From NCBI GenBank assembly GCA_034190875.2, contig CM067348.1:45468885-45532884 (forward strand): a stretch of 64,000 nucleotides of DNA. The letters run 5' to 3'. Positions 30,390 to 42,150 of the stretch are shown one piece after another. The notes under the pieces were generated by a model that did not search any database, had not been told where the DNA came from, and saw nothing but the letters and a program-made list of their open reading frames with translations. The DNA is from Urechis unicinctus. Taxonomy: Eukaryota; Annelida; Polychaeta; Xenopneusta; Urechidae. Numbering within the stretch: position 1 is the first letter of the stretch; each line of letters starts with the position of its first letter. The translations under genes were made by a program, and so were the position numbers.

Positions 30390-31966
30390 AACCAACAGGC
30401 ATTGCTAAGAAAAGACTCTCCAGAAAGTGTCCCTATTGTTAACAACTTAACGAGGCATCTTAAACAGCAGCATAAAGAACACAAGGAAGTAGCAGCCATT
30501 GTGGACAGCAATATGTCAGCATTGAATGCACGCACATATGCAAAGATACGTAATGCAGGCATCTTAGCTAGGAACAAAGCCCAAGTCATGGCTGGAGATG
30601 ATGGAACTGACTTTGAACGAATAAAATCGGTATCTTCAGCAGACTCTGACAAGTCAAAAGCAGTCGTGCACTGCAATGTTTGTAGTGGCAGTTACTCAAA
30701 CAAGTACTTCTATCGCCACAAGGAGTCAGAGTCTATTAGGCCTGCACAACCAGTTTTAACCACCCTTTTGGGCATTAAGGAAACTGATGATTTTCTTGAT
30801 GTATTAAGCAGGTTCCAGACCGATGAAATTGGCAGGCATTTGTGGCAGAAGGATAAAACAAAGGTGGACAAGCATGATGAAGTAAGAAAAAGTGTAATGT
30901 CGGATATGACAAACTTGGCCAACCTGTATCTCATCTTCAAAAGTTGTGTAAAGAATGACAGCAAGTTTCAGGGTGCAGCTGATATGTTTTACCGTAAACA
31001 CAGGAGTGCTCTTCAGGAGGCAATAGTAAATGTCACTACAAATGATCTGGAAACACATGAAAAACCAGTCAAGTATGGCTTAAAAAACACCCTGTATTAC
31101 CTACTAATTAAGGCAGCTGATGTTCTGCTGGGCAATGAGTTGGCTCAAAAGGGTCAGGAAATGAAAGTTCAAGAAATCAAAAACTTTTTAATTCTGCTCA
31201 AACACAACCAGAACAGTCTGTTTGGTGATTCTAAGTATTTGATAAATAAAGCCAGACAAGAAAAACTAGGACTTCCTGAACGAACACCACCTGAAGAAAC
31301 CATGAGTGTTCTTCGTAATTACACGCTAGATAGAATCAAGGAATTGCTTGCCGCTAATGAAATTGGCAAGACAGAGTATGTTGAAATGAGAAATTTAGTT
31401 TGTTGTCGGATGACATTGTTTAATGCTAGGCGTGGAGGTGAGGCTTCAAGGCTGAAAGTGAGTCAATGGATGAACAGATCAAAGTTGTTAGACAGTTATC
31501 AAGTGAAGCAACTCTCAGATGAAGAACAACAGTGGTTCAAAGAATTGACCATCTTGTATGGAACATGAAAAGGGAACCACATCGTGAGCTTTATTATCCC
31601 AAATGACTTAGTGGCTGCTATTGAGATACTTATATCTCCTGATATCAGGAAAAGGGCTGGGGTTCTGGATGAAAATGACTTTCTGTTCCCTAGTACAGGT
31701 TCCACTCTACACTGTGGTGGATGGGATGCTACCAAATATGTTTGCATACAAGCAGGAATACAAACAGACCTGATTAATGCTACCAACCAGAGAGGTAGAC
31801 TATCTACCTTGTATGCTACCCAAGACATACCAGTTTTTTTACTCGCACATGGGGCATAGTGCTCTAGTGAATGCTGGCACATATCAAAGACCACTCGCTG
31901 TGCAAGCCGTCACAAGAGTCGGGAGCTACCTGATGACTGTGGATTGTCAGCTTGCTGGGGAAAGAG
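30390..31966 (+). pseudogene. Tyrosine-recombinase-like (Crypton/integrase-type) gene with zinc fingers, broken
   Basis: Acceptor TTGAAAACAG precedes 30390 and donor AAAGAG/GTGGGT ends the exon in phase 1. It opens KPTGIAKKRLSRKCPYC and then shifts frame, with LTRHLKQQH completing a second C2H2 finger. The long frame 30402-31568 (388 codons from a TTG) has a C-x2-C-x11-H finger (C91, C94, H106), a helical region, and the box I motif NARRGGEASRL (R343/R344, E347). An in-frame TGA at 31566-31568 is followed by KGNHIVSFIIP (candidate catalytic Lys), NDFLFPS and QRGRLSTLYAT (candidate box II Arg). A shift at the T-run 31834-31840 leads to HMGHSALVNAGTYQRPL (H near 31855, nucleophile Tyr at 31882-31884). 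This motif order is that of tyrosine recombinases such as Crypton-type transposases. At least two frameshifts and one nonsense codon break it, unless these are base-calling errors. Confidence 0.75.
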
Positions 31967-32049
31967 GTGGGTTATTATCTCAGTTATGCTGTCATATGTT
32001 TGCTCTGATAAACTGTAAATTATAGATGAATATAACATGTAACTTCTAG

Positions 32050-32209
32050 ATTGTGATGATTCAGAAGGGATTCATTTATTAAGAAGGCTCTTGTAGCAGC
32101 ATTGTCATTTGAGGACAAAGCCAGTAAAATTGTTCTGGACAAGTGGAACAAGATGTACTTGATTTCTCAAAATGCTAAGGCGTTAACAATTGAAAGTCCA
32201 GTCATATAA
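32050..32209 (+). pseudogene. Recombinase gene, C-terminal exon remnant
   Basis: An acceptor ACTTCTAG precedes 32050, giving phase-1 reading DCDDSEG. At about 32066-32069 the frame shifts, and DSFIKKALVAALSFEDKAS continues through KWNKMYLISQNAKAL to a TAA at 32207-32209. The switch sits at a short GGG run. The lysine-rich helical sequence looks like the C-terminal end of the recombinase-like protein. No convincing donor was found before the stop. Confidence 0.5.
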
Positions 32210-32238
32210 CCAAGCAATTATTTGCAATTATATTTCAG

Positions 32239-32366
32239 TCAACCCTTTACTGAGTGCTCCAGACTCTGGTCCATCCTCTTCATATGAGCATGCCACTACT
32301 AAAGGTCCTGTCACTAATCATGATGATTCAACAATGTTGTCTAATGGATCTGTTGAAACAGGCTGA
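32239..32366 (+). CDS. Putative exon, Ser-rich tail
   Basis: A polypyrimidine acceptor (TATATTTCAG) opens a phase-1 frame that reads NPLLSAPDSGPSSSYEHATT, continues through DDSTMLSNGSVETG and ends in TGA. It is low-complexity, and its assignment to the recombinase gene rests on phase and strand only. Confidence 0.35.
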
Positions 32367-32610
32367 ATACTCTATAACATTCCTATAAATTGGATAAAGG
32401 TGAATTATATCCAATGTTTCTGAAATATTTAAAAATCATGCTACTATAAGCTGATCACTACCCAGTGCTTTATCTGTCAGCTATTTATTTACCCATTGTG
32501 TGGCATATTTCCACCTTTGTCTTCATGTGTTTCATAAGTGGCTTTGGAGTCATCATTATACAAATAGGATTGTGTATATTGTCCCTACACTACAGTTTTA
32601 TGCATATGAG

Positions 32611-32685
32611 GCAGCCAAACACTGACTGAGGATACTGGTATCAAGATCACTTCTGATGAAGATAGCTGTCCTGTGGTTAACAGCA
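32611..32685 (+). CDS. Putative small exon, 75 nt, phase 1-1
   Basis: The frame SQTLTEDTGIKITSDEDSCP followed by VVNS is bounded by AATGAG-type AG upstream (TGCATATGAG, weak pyrimidine tract) and a good GTGAGT donor downstream. It is weakly supported and included because the phase matches its neighbours. Confidence 0.25.
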
Positions 32686-32914
32686 GTGAGTCAATGCAAA
32701 CTTTCTGATCTCATTTATCTCTTTTACAGGCTGTCAGCTGTTAAACTTCTTTTTTATTCGGGGATCATCTCTCACTTCACTAATAATTTTTGTGTTTTAA
32801 GCAACTTCTTCATTTTGTTGGGGTGGATGCGTGGAGGGGTGTAATTATGATTTATTGAAATTACTTTCATATTTCACCAATCATTCCTGAATGTTTGACT
32901 GAAATGATTTATAG

Positions 32915-33066
32915 GATATATTGTGCATCAGTTAAAAGGGCAAGATGGACCAAACAAAGCTCATCCATACAGAGTTCAAGAAGTGGGTCCAGCTCCCAAG
33001 TCCGATACAGTTGTTGTCGAAGTTCACCGTGCAAAATCGACAAGTCATGTCCAATTATCTGTGTAG
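32915..33066 (+). CDS. Putative terminal exon
   Basis: An acceptor GATTTATAG opens a phase-1 frame YIVHQLKGQDGPNKAHPYRV, continuing QEVGPAPKSDTVVVEVHRAK and ending at TAG (33064-33066). The sequence is protein-like and lies at the very end of the CpG-poor domain. It is unclear how it joins 32239-32366, which has its own stop, so alternative splicing or a second decayed gene are possible. Function not recognised. Confidence 0.35.
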
Positions 33067-35220
33067 AGCTAATCACATGCGTTGCAATAACCATGGTCAT
33101 CATTTTCTTAGTATAGGCACATGTCTTGCTATTGAGCAGCTATGCCGGTCCCTGCCATCAACAGCCCTGAATTATTTATTCACGCTCTCGGTGTATGGTC
33201 AATTATTAACTGCTCCATTATTGAAGGATGTTACAGATTGTACGTCATTTGAACCATCTATACCCGGTGAACAACGGACAGCTTCTGGTCCGCCAGCACA
33301 CATTTAGTTGGCATCATATATACAGGGCGAAACGATGTTTTGAATAGTCATGCATGATCGGCGCCTAAACAAGTGCGTCTTAGCAATGACGCGAATTGCT
33401 CAACTCGATAGCAGATCATTTAGTAATTTGCTCCCCCATAAGGTAATCATTTGACTTCAGTTGAATATGGTTACCCTTTAAAAATCAAATAAGGCATCAC
33501 TAATTAGTCCACTAAACCATATGAAGCGTGTGAACATCTAAGAGAAGTATGTTCACGACATTAGCTGATTCCGCGAACATAAATCCTGTGTGGATAAATG
33601 ATTGGACCGTTACAAAGCGCAGTGTATTACCAATTGTGTGCAACACACCTCTCACAATGCTCAAGCAACAAGACAATTTACCTACACTCATAGTTGACAC
33701 GAACTTGTTTGTTTTTTCTTCAAATACGAAAAGCATCTCCGCTCTATGCTTTATGCATCAGATTTTGGATCGTGTGCCTGCTGAAGGAGTCAATTCCATT
33801 GTTAGAATTAAGTAATCGAATTTCGGCGACAGTATAAGATTTCTCGAACATTTTAAGACATTCTAAATAATGCAGATGCGATACACCTTTAAATGCAATT
33901 ATATTTAAAAAAATATATTTCTGGCTGAACACTCATTTAGTAACATAACCCTCAAACAGTAATTTGAAAATGTTTCCAGAGACAGATAACACCTGTCTAC
34001 CATTATCACAAGATGTCATTTACTGCGATGTTTTTACTGTTTTCCGCCTCGGCAATCTAGATCTTGTGAGTTACCTTTCGACGGAAACTCGTACCTGAAT
34101 GATTGAAACATGCCTTGGATTATAGTCTGTTGTTTAAATATTTGTGACGTTAGTTAAGAAACGGGTGTTGTGTAAACAATTGATATTGTATGCACCCTGT
34201 GAAATTTCGTGACCAATGCCTCTGGTAAGATCGCTATTATGACAACGCAGAGACAAAGACATTGCTTTCAGATCACGTGCTATCATTAATATACGGAATT
34301 ATAGGGGATCAATAGATCCACAAAGGCTGCTTTTTACGGATTGTGTTATATGCATTACGACTCAAGTTAAGTGCATTGGCAACTGACTTGCGAAGTCGAA
34401 TCAAATGTTGTTTTTTTTTATACTTGCACTAATGGATTGATTGCGTCCATCAAGGTCTTCTGCATTTCGAAACCCATACTACTGTTGAAATCAAATAAGA
34501 TACACCCTGCAAACCTATATGGATAATGCAGTTTACGCAATTACAGCACTGTCTACGTGCTCTAAAAAGCCTATCAAACGAATGCACACGACGCAATAAG
34601 AGTTTTCGAAGAGGTATTCCTGATAAATTAATGATCTTTGATCTGCCTTTATTCATATGCTAAGGTCAACTGAATAATGACCAGAAAACCTGCATTTTAA
34701 TAATCAATCTAAAAAAATTGTGTATCATCTCGTTGCGATGACAATAACTGTAGAAGCAATGTCGCCCCGCTACATGTTGCCAATAAAAAGAAGCGCAATT
34801 CGCATTGACAAAAGCACTTCATATTGAATTTGATTGAAGCAGAGGAATTTCTTACAATTCTTACATATTAAGAATTACAATACACGGCAAGCCATGTTTG
34901 ATGAGCCAGCTTCTATTGCACTTGCGTTATATATCTATATTTCGCGACAGCGTCACACCACCATCGCTCCACTTGTTTCATAAGAGCTAGTGAGCAACTT
35001 TGTTTCAATACTGTTGGATGGTTCTGTTAAGTTGAAAAACAAATTGTTGTTTGACAGACTTATAGCTAAGACTGTTCGGTGATATGTAAATGCAAAGAGA
35101 ACTTGACTATGAAACATCAACGTAACAATTTTAACAATTAATGGATGCCCTTCACTCCCTTCACTAGGCTTCAGCCATGAAGATAGATATGATGTTATAG
35201 GGACATTATGGTCAGACATA
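33067..35220. other. Outer-type sequence interrupting the CpG-poor centre
   Basis: CpG becomes frequent again directly after 33066, and the sequence resembles the gene-poor flanks. Frames at 33549-33815 and 34450-34656 show no recognisable motif. Confidence 0.4.
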
Positions 35221-36460
35221 ACCATAATGTGTATTGTACTTTGCTGTTTGGCAAGATGTGGTTGAAGGGACTAATGTTGCAGCACCATTGATGGTTTTAA
35301 CTGCCCTCTATGACTAGCATGGTAGGTTTTATAACTTTATTAACACATATCAGTGGCTGCTTATCCACTGTGACTTGGTGTTTCATAAACTTAACCAATG
35401 CCGATTATCTTAATATGATAGACCTCAAAGGTCAAATGGTCCTCAGATTGCAATTATAATTAATACTTGGGGGAAGTCATAACATCATATGCATGTTGGG
35501 CTGTTGTCTATCCAGGCAATGGCCAATGTGAAGGTCTATCAAAAGAGGGAATAAGTAGATGGTGCAAATACTGACTTGAAATTGTCAGATATCACGAGAG
35601 GGTAACCTAATACAAATAACACCAGTCATTTAATAAAAAAGCCTCTGAACTGCATAACTATTTAATTGCAAAATAAATGAGCATCTGTGCTATAAAAACC
35701 ATGACTATGATTATTATGTAATTTGACAGTAGATAATATTGAATGTTCTCAGCTAAACAGCTGATGTGGCCCCACGTAAGTTTCCTGGCGTTGAATTATG
35801 TGATCTGACCTCTGCAGGTATCCTATAAGTGAGTATGGAAACGTTTTATGAGGTGTTATATTGTGAAAATAAATAACCAGCATCTGTATACTGGGTCTTT
35901 ATCTATAACCGCATTTCTCTCCAAGCTTTCATTCCTACAAAGATGCAGATTGAAATGCATTATCATATATATAGAGCTCTGTTAAAGTTTGGGCCCATGA
36001 ACTGTGAATATGGAAGAAATTCTATTCTGAACCAACCAGATATGTATACTGCCACAAATCTACCCATATATGTTGTCATTAATATAGGTACCTATGTCAG
36101 ATGTTAGCTTGGGAACCTATCAGAGACCACCGCCTGACTTGACCATAACTAAAGAGGTTTGTTTGCATGTATCGAGAGACATTATATGATGAAGTATTTT
36201 TCAATTGTGTACCACAGCCATACCGACAATTTTGGAACATGGTCAGATTGTCATCCAATGATCAAATAAATGGTTCTGAAAACTCACACAATATGTAGGT
36301 CACATAATTATGAACAAATGGTAAGCAATGGCAGAACTATGCAGTGATACAAACATTGTTTCTCATTGTTTACATCTGAATCAACACCTAGTCTGTAATG
36401 TGTCAATTATATTAATTTTTGCAATGCATATTGTGAAATTTATGTGCTTTTCTTTATTAG
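35221..36460 (+). other. CpG-poor segment, presumed intron
   Basis: CpG is again rare. No exon was found before the acceptor at 36460. It resembles 26570-28700 in composition. Confidence 0.4.
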
Positions 36461-36648
36461 ATACTGAACCAGCAGCCCAAGCAAGTACCAGTTATGCTAC
36501 AAGTCTGCCTAGAACAGTAAGACCTGTAGACCCAAGACTTAAAGATGCCAACAAAAACAACTTGATTTCTAGTGTCTCTGAGTCAGATCAGGATGTCTCG
36601 AGCAGAACATGCATCAAAGATACAAGTGCGAATTTTTCTAATTTCTAA
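36461..36648 (+). CDS. Putative last exon, Ser/Thr-rich
   Basis: The acceptor TTTTCTTTATTAG is strong. In phase 1 the frame reads TEPAAQASTSYATSLPRTVR, then PVDPRLKDANKNNLISSVSE, and ends in TAA at 36646-36648. It is polar and without a recognised domain. The CpG-poor domain ends within about 50 bp of the stop. It could be the 3' end of the same plus-strand gene or of a separate one. Confidence 0.35.
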
Positions 36649-37432
36649 AAAAATCTCTGTTATTGTTCAGTGCATCGTTCTGCAGATGCCCTGGTCAATC
36701 TAAAACCCGCTGAGGTGCTGCAATATTGTGTGCAACAGTAATTTAGTCTGTAAGATATATATGGTCACCATCTTATACAGAATGCATGTGACACTTTTCA
36801 CGCCTCCATGGACAAACAAACAACCATATCGAACTGAAGAGTGGGAGCCACAGGGATTTATATAAATCGTCTATTACTATAACTACATCGGTGTTGTTAT
36901 ATTAGTAGCCGAGGATGACCATTCGGTATAATAAATCCTTATGCGGAGTGTGTGCAAGATTGAGACTTAACCTCGCTTGCAACATCGAAGGTCACTTAGC
37001 GACGGAGCGTACAGGTCTCGGACAGGACGTGGAATGATACTGAACTATATTCACGTTTTCTGAAGGATAAGAAAGCCAACCCCTGTCAAGTTCAGACTCT
37101 CGACACATTGCGCGTTCCATCCCACGAGTTCCTGTACGACTTCCACAGTGTAGATATATCTATTCATGCTCCAGATTCGCATTCGAAAGCGCCAGACATT
37201 TAGAGCCTTTGCTGCATGTTTGAATTACGTTTATTAGTACTTCTTTCAAAATGAAATAAATGAATCGTCGTTAATAAAACGTGCATTGCCCCTTAATTGC
37301 ACGTCAATTCTATCGCTTATTACTATTTCAAATTAAGATTCCCCGTCATACAGACAGGGATGAAAGACATACCCCATGGCATAGATGAAAACATTTAATT
37401 CCCGCCGCAACAAGTTCACCACACTGTAGCAT
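36649..37432. other. Gene-poor sequence, nothing recognised
   Basis: CpG-retaining flank sequence with no recognisable frame or repeat. Confidence 0.5.
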
Positions 37433-37945
37433 AATGGTTGGTTTTTGTTGTGTCCCAAAGCGTTTCTGTTCTTCGCCAAAATAGTGTTTTTTTGTGATGT
37501 CCCAAAATGGTTGGTTATTGGTTATGTCCTAAAATAGTTGGTTTTATGTGAGGTCCCAGAATGGTTGGTTTTTTCGCTATGTTCCAAAATAGTTGCTTTT
37601 GTACGTGTTCCTGTTACCCTAACTATATTGGAAAACCCATTTTGGTACGCAAAATATATAAGTTTAATAAAACAATGAAAATCCAAGATAGGTTTACGAA
37701 ACCGAAACATGTTACTGACAGACCAACAGAAAACAAGAAATGGTCATCATATTGACTATATGTTTTATCGCCTCCAATGTCCCAAAATGGTTGCTTTTTT
37801 TTCAAAATTGTCCAAAATGGTTGCATTCGTATATATATATATATATATATATGTATAAATATATATATATATATGTATACATAAATAAACATATATTTAT
37901 ACATATATATATATATATATATTTGTTCAAAATGGTTGCATTCGT
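37433..37945 (+). repeat. 27-bp minisatellite, interrupted
   Basis: The core AATGGTTGG or AATAGTTGG recurs at 37433, 37479, 37506, 37533, 37560 and 37588, mostly 27-28 bp apart, with TGTCCCA before each core. After about 165 bp of unrelated sequence it reappears near 37787 and 37816. It appears once more at about 37927, after a (TA)n tract. The last two copies share CAAAATGGTTGCATTCGT directly before TA repeats. Confidence 0.85.
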
Positions 37946-37946
37946 T

Positions 37947-37980
<34 letters not shown>

Positions 37981-38009
37981 AATATATATATATATGTATA
38001 TATATATAA

Positions 38010-38054
<45 letters not shown>

Positions 38055-38247
38055 CCCATAAATTTTTTATTTATAGATATATATATATATATTTATATAA
38101 AATATATATATATATATATAATATATACAGATATATGTATATATATATATATTTATATATATTTATATATATATCTAAATATATGTATTTATGTGCATAA
38201 ATATATATATATATATATTTATATGTATATTTATATATCTATTTATA

Positions 38248-38284
<37 letters not shown>

Positions 38285-38362
38285 ATATATATATAAATAT
38301 ATCTATATAGATAAATATAGAAATATATATATCTATAGAGGTATACTTAAATATATATATAT
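37830..38362. repeat. (TA)n-rich tract, about 530 bp, interrupted
   Basis: This is degenerate TA repeat with TATTTATA, TACATA, TCTATA and one minisatellite unit embedded at 37921-37945. It abuts the start of repeat block B at 38365. Confidence 0.93.
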
Positions 38363-38364
38363 GA

Positions 38365-40665
38365 TGAAGTTTAGTTACAGAACCAGTTATAATAACGCTA
38401 CTTTTCCTAGGTTTCGAGTGACTAGAAAGAGAATGAGAGAAATAGAGACATAGACACATGTGTAAACGGAATTTTAAGTCGCGGCAACGAAAATCGTCTT
38501 TCAAATGAACTCCATACGATTGAATCGCATTTACTGAGCTGACATACCCATAAGACTCAGGCCCTGAAGGCTTTTTTGTCATTGTGTACATTTCACAATT
38601 AATACATGGGCAGGTAGAAATGGTTGGAAAGGTCGTCTCTTGTGCAGTATCCAATATAACGATTGACCACCGGCACTCCCACTAACGCTATATGTATTCG
38701 TTGTGGAGATATTTGGCCGCACATTATTCCGGGCCAATAATTCTAATCCATTAACAATTCTCGGGTAAAATATTCGATTGATAATCGTATTGCACCTCAT
38801 TTTCAAGGAATAATTTCTCACAAACATGCATACCATACCAATTTGAGGATTGGTATCAATAAATAATCATTTGAGATCAACTGAAATCAACTTCGTTGTG
38901 TGACACATGAACTACGATTATGACGTTGTGCACTTGAACGAGTGTGCTAGCTACGAAGCATTCATCGAAGGTTTCGATAAATTAGCCCTTTTTATCCACC
39001 ATCTCTAAACATGTCTTAATGATCATTTATTATATAAAAGTTGACATATTGTTGCGAGTGGGAAGCCTAATGCTTTGTTTCGATAACCTGCCACACTTGA
39101 TACTCGGGTTCCTACTATCGATCAAACTATTGGTCAAAGTTATACGACTATTGGGTGCGGGCGATATCACAGCCTCACCATTTAGAAGCGAAATTCGCAA
39201 CAATATATATCATTGAATATCAATTGTCCAGCTTAAATCAACACCAATAAGCTCGTATAATAACTCTAATAGATAGCGTCGAAACGATCTTACGTTTCAG
39301 CCTTGAGAATCTGACATATATAAAGCCAAAGAAGATGGCATTGATTTAGGTACTTTACTACACCGATAGTCTATATATCTTCTTTAAGAGTCAATCGACA
39401 TAATGTTGGCGATGGAAAAATTGTATTGTTTTCTCAATAATGATTTAAGTATCTTAATTGTGTTATGCCAGAGTTGTATGCGCGCATATGGAAACACAAT
39501 TTTAGGCAATAGTGATTGCTTGGCACATATGCAGACACTTTCCAGCTACCCCGTAATTTTTACCTTGATAAGTATAGTAGAAATTTCGGTCGATGCGCTG
39601 CAAGTGATACTTTTAAATATGCCTTAGGGGTAAAATTGTGCCGTGTGTTGCTGACACTTAGGCGGCAACTTTGTTCTATGATGTAGCAGTGGGTTCCGAA
39701 ACAAAAATGCGTCATTACGTGTACGGCATGCTTAGTTGAGATTAATTCAAGTTGACGTCTCTCCGAATTAGTAATATGTTTGTCCCATTAAGTTGACTCG
39801 CCGAAGAGAATACCAAATGAGCGCATATACCCCCGCCATCAACGCCAGGATTTACTTAGAGTGGGAAATAGACTGTTATTAATGAAAAAATTCTACTACA
39901 GCCGTACTGAAGTAATGAAGCAATAAATTGATATGCGGCAAAATCTCAAATCGCAACCCCCCCCTTCCCTCCTCCCCGGTACATTGATCCAGTACGGGTC
40001 CCACTGACATGCGTAACTTGGGTTAAATCTATCACATAGTAATAATAATTGTACTTGACATGTTTGTATGCCGTATAATATGATTCTAGATAGTAAGGTT
40101 CTGATAACTGTCACTTGTCTGAGAAGTAGCCAGACTCGCACAACATATCGGACATATCGAGTAGTTAGAGCTTTGTTGGTTATATAGGTAATTGGCCGTA
40201 TCAACAAGCCCTTAACTCGTTTATAAACTAACAATAAACCGCAAAGAACAAACTGCATAAACAGTAATGATGTTTTGACAAATATATGTTGTAGCTTATT
40301 CTTGAATCGAACTCCTCTGTTTGGATAATCAGTCAATTTGTTATTTAGACCATAGTCGCCGTTGCCTTGGGGCCATTATGCATTATATTTATTTGTGAGT
40401 CATTCATCATGCTTCCCGTCAGACGTTGGCAATATATTCACAACGCAGACTCACGTTTTTGATAACATCTATGTTTCTACGCGCATATCGGAATCTCAAG
40501 GACCTTGTCTCAAATAGGTATTGTCATATGATGAGCTTGCTTCTCTCTGTAGCAACAGAATATATGCCAGCCCATAAGTAAAGAAGTCTTGTTAACATAT
40601 GCAACGAACGATATAGCGTGCGAAATGTTGCCATAGGATAGATTAATTAACGTTTAATATGTTTG
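38365..40665 (-). repeat. Repeat block B, right copy (longest)
   Basis: Positions 38805-40665 are the reverse complement of 1003-3158, and 38365-39053 is also a direct repeat of 41475-42124. It starts immediately after the TA tract with ATGATGAAGTTTAGTTACAG. A C-rich run at 39957-39976 corresponds to AGGAAAGGGGGG at about 1697-1708. The 146-codon minus frame 39896-40336 partly matches the plus frame 1553-1792. I recognise no protein in either, and indels break the shared frame. Confidence 0.8.
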
Positions 40666-41474
40666 TCTGGGTCTGTCGAATCTTTCTAAAATCGAACTGC
40701 GCTTGAGAGGTAATAGTCCTGCTAATTCTTGAATCGTAAAGCTAGGTTGTTGGTGATCGTACTTTAGCTTGTGAAATGAGTCTTCTTTGCTGACTGCACC
40801 AGCCATGCACTGTCTTAAATGTTTGCCAGTCTCACTAGGGCTCGCATCACAGAAACGGGTTATTAGTTACTTGTTATTTTGCCTTTGAGGCAACGGCTGA
40901 ACGACCTACCAAGGGTACTGATGATCCATAAAGCTAGAACAGCATAGCAGTGGTTGTAAGCCACCTCTTTTAATGACCATTTGCTTGTGAGCTTGTAAAT
41001 ACGAAATATGTGATCGATATAACGATATCTTATAAAAACAACTAAAACCAATCAAGATTTGCGACTAGACCTTTTTATTCATGACGTCGTTGAACGAACA
41101 TCAGCTCTTATGTACCCAGCAGTTGTTTCCATGTCTATATAATAACATTTTACCAGATGTGGGCCAACATTCTGAAGAGCATATTTTATTGTGGCCTGAA
41201 CAAACTTGATTTTCTACATAAGCGGCTTATGTAAGTTAGAACGGCCGATGTCTCTTTGGTTATATGCAACATTATTAAATAAAGCTTGTTTCATTGTCGT
41301 AAAACCGTACATCAAATCATACTTTAATGCCAATCTCTAGCACCTTCATCATTGCACAGTCACTTAGTATCTGAAGTCATACGTTATTGATGTGGTGAAA
41401 TTAAAAATATAAATCAAACGCAAATCTATAAGATAGATTTATCACTATATGGTGTAGCAAATTGGCTCGTCATT
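40666..41474. other. Sequence between two B copies, nothing recognised
   Basis: No recognisable gene or repeat. The 62-codon minus frame at 40863-41051 has no motif. Confidence 0.45.
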
Positions 41475-42150
41475 TATGATGAAATATAGTTACAGCACAA
41501 GTTATAATAACGCTATTTTTCCTAGGTTACGAGTGACTAGAGAGAGAATGAGAGAAATAAAGGCATATACACATGGGTAAACGGAATTTTAAGTCGCGGC
41601 AACGAAAATCCTCTTACAAATGAACTCCATACGATTGAATCGCATTTACTGAGCTGACATATCCATAACACTCAGGCCCTGAATGCTTTAAGTCATTGTG
41701 GACATTCAACGATTAATACATGGGCAAGAAGAAATGGTTCGAAAGGTCGTCTCTTGTGCAGTATCCAATATAGCGATTGACCACACGCTCTCCCACTAAC
41801 GCTATATGTATTCGTTGTGGAGATATTCATTAACAATTCTCGGACAAAATATTCGATTGATAATCGTATTGCACCTCAATTTAAGGGAATAATTTCTCAC
41901 AAACCTGCATACCATGCCAATTTGAGCTTTGCTATCAATAAATAATCATTTGAGACCAACTGAAATCAACTTCGTTGTGTGACACATAAACTACGATTAT
42001 GAAGTTGTGCACTTGAACGAGTGTGCTAACTACAAAGCATTCATCGAAGGTTTCGATAAATTAGCCCTTTTTATCCACCATCTTTAAACATGTCTTAATG
42101 ATCATTTATTATATAAAAGTTGATATCATAAATTGATCGCAATAACCCCG
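41475..42150 (-). repeat. Repeat block B, partial third copy
   Basis: This is a direct repeat of 38365-39053, opening ATGATGAAATATAGTTACAG and sharing TAAACGGAATTTTAAGTCGC. It lacks about 30 bp relative to that copy (near 41827). At its end it keeps the reverse complement of TCAATTTATGAT-TCAA, like the left copy near 2897, which the 38365 copy has lost. Confidence 0.85.

Noticed and set aside
30377..31058. Minus-strand frames overlapping the recombinase gene (30377-30676, 30710-30964, 30804-31058)
   Set aside because: They are shadows of the plus-strand coding sequence, which carries the recognisable motifs.
39896..40336. A 146-codon minus-strand frame with partial similarity to the plus frame 1553-1792
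   Set aside because: The shared stretch is part of repeat block B and the two frames diverge through indels at both ends. No domain is recognisable.
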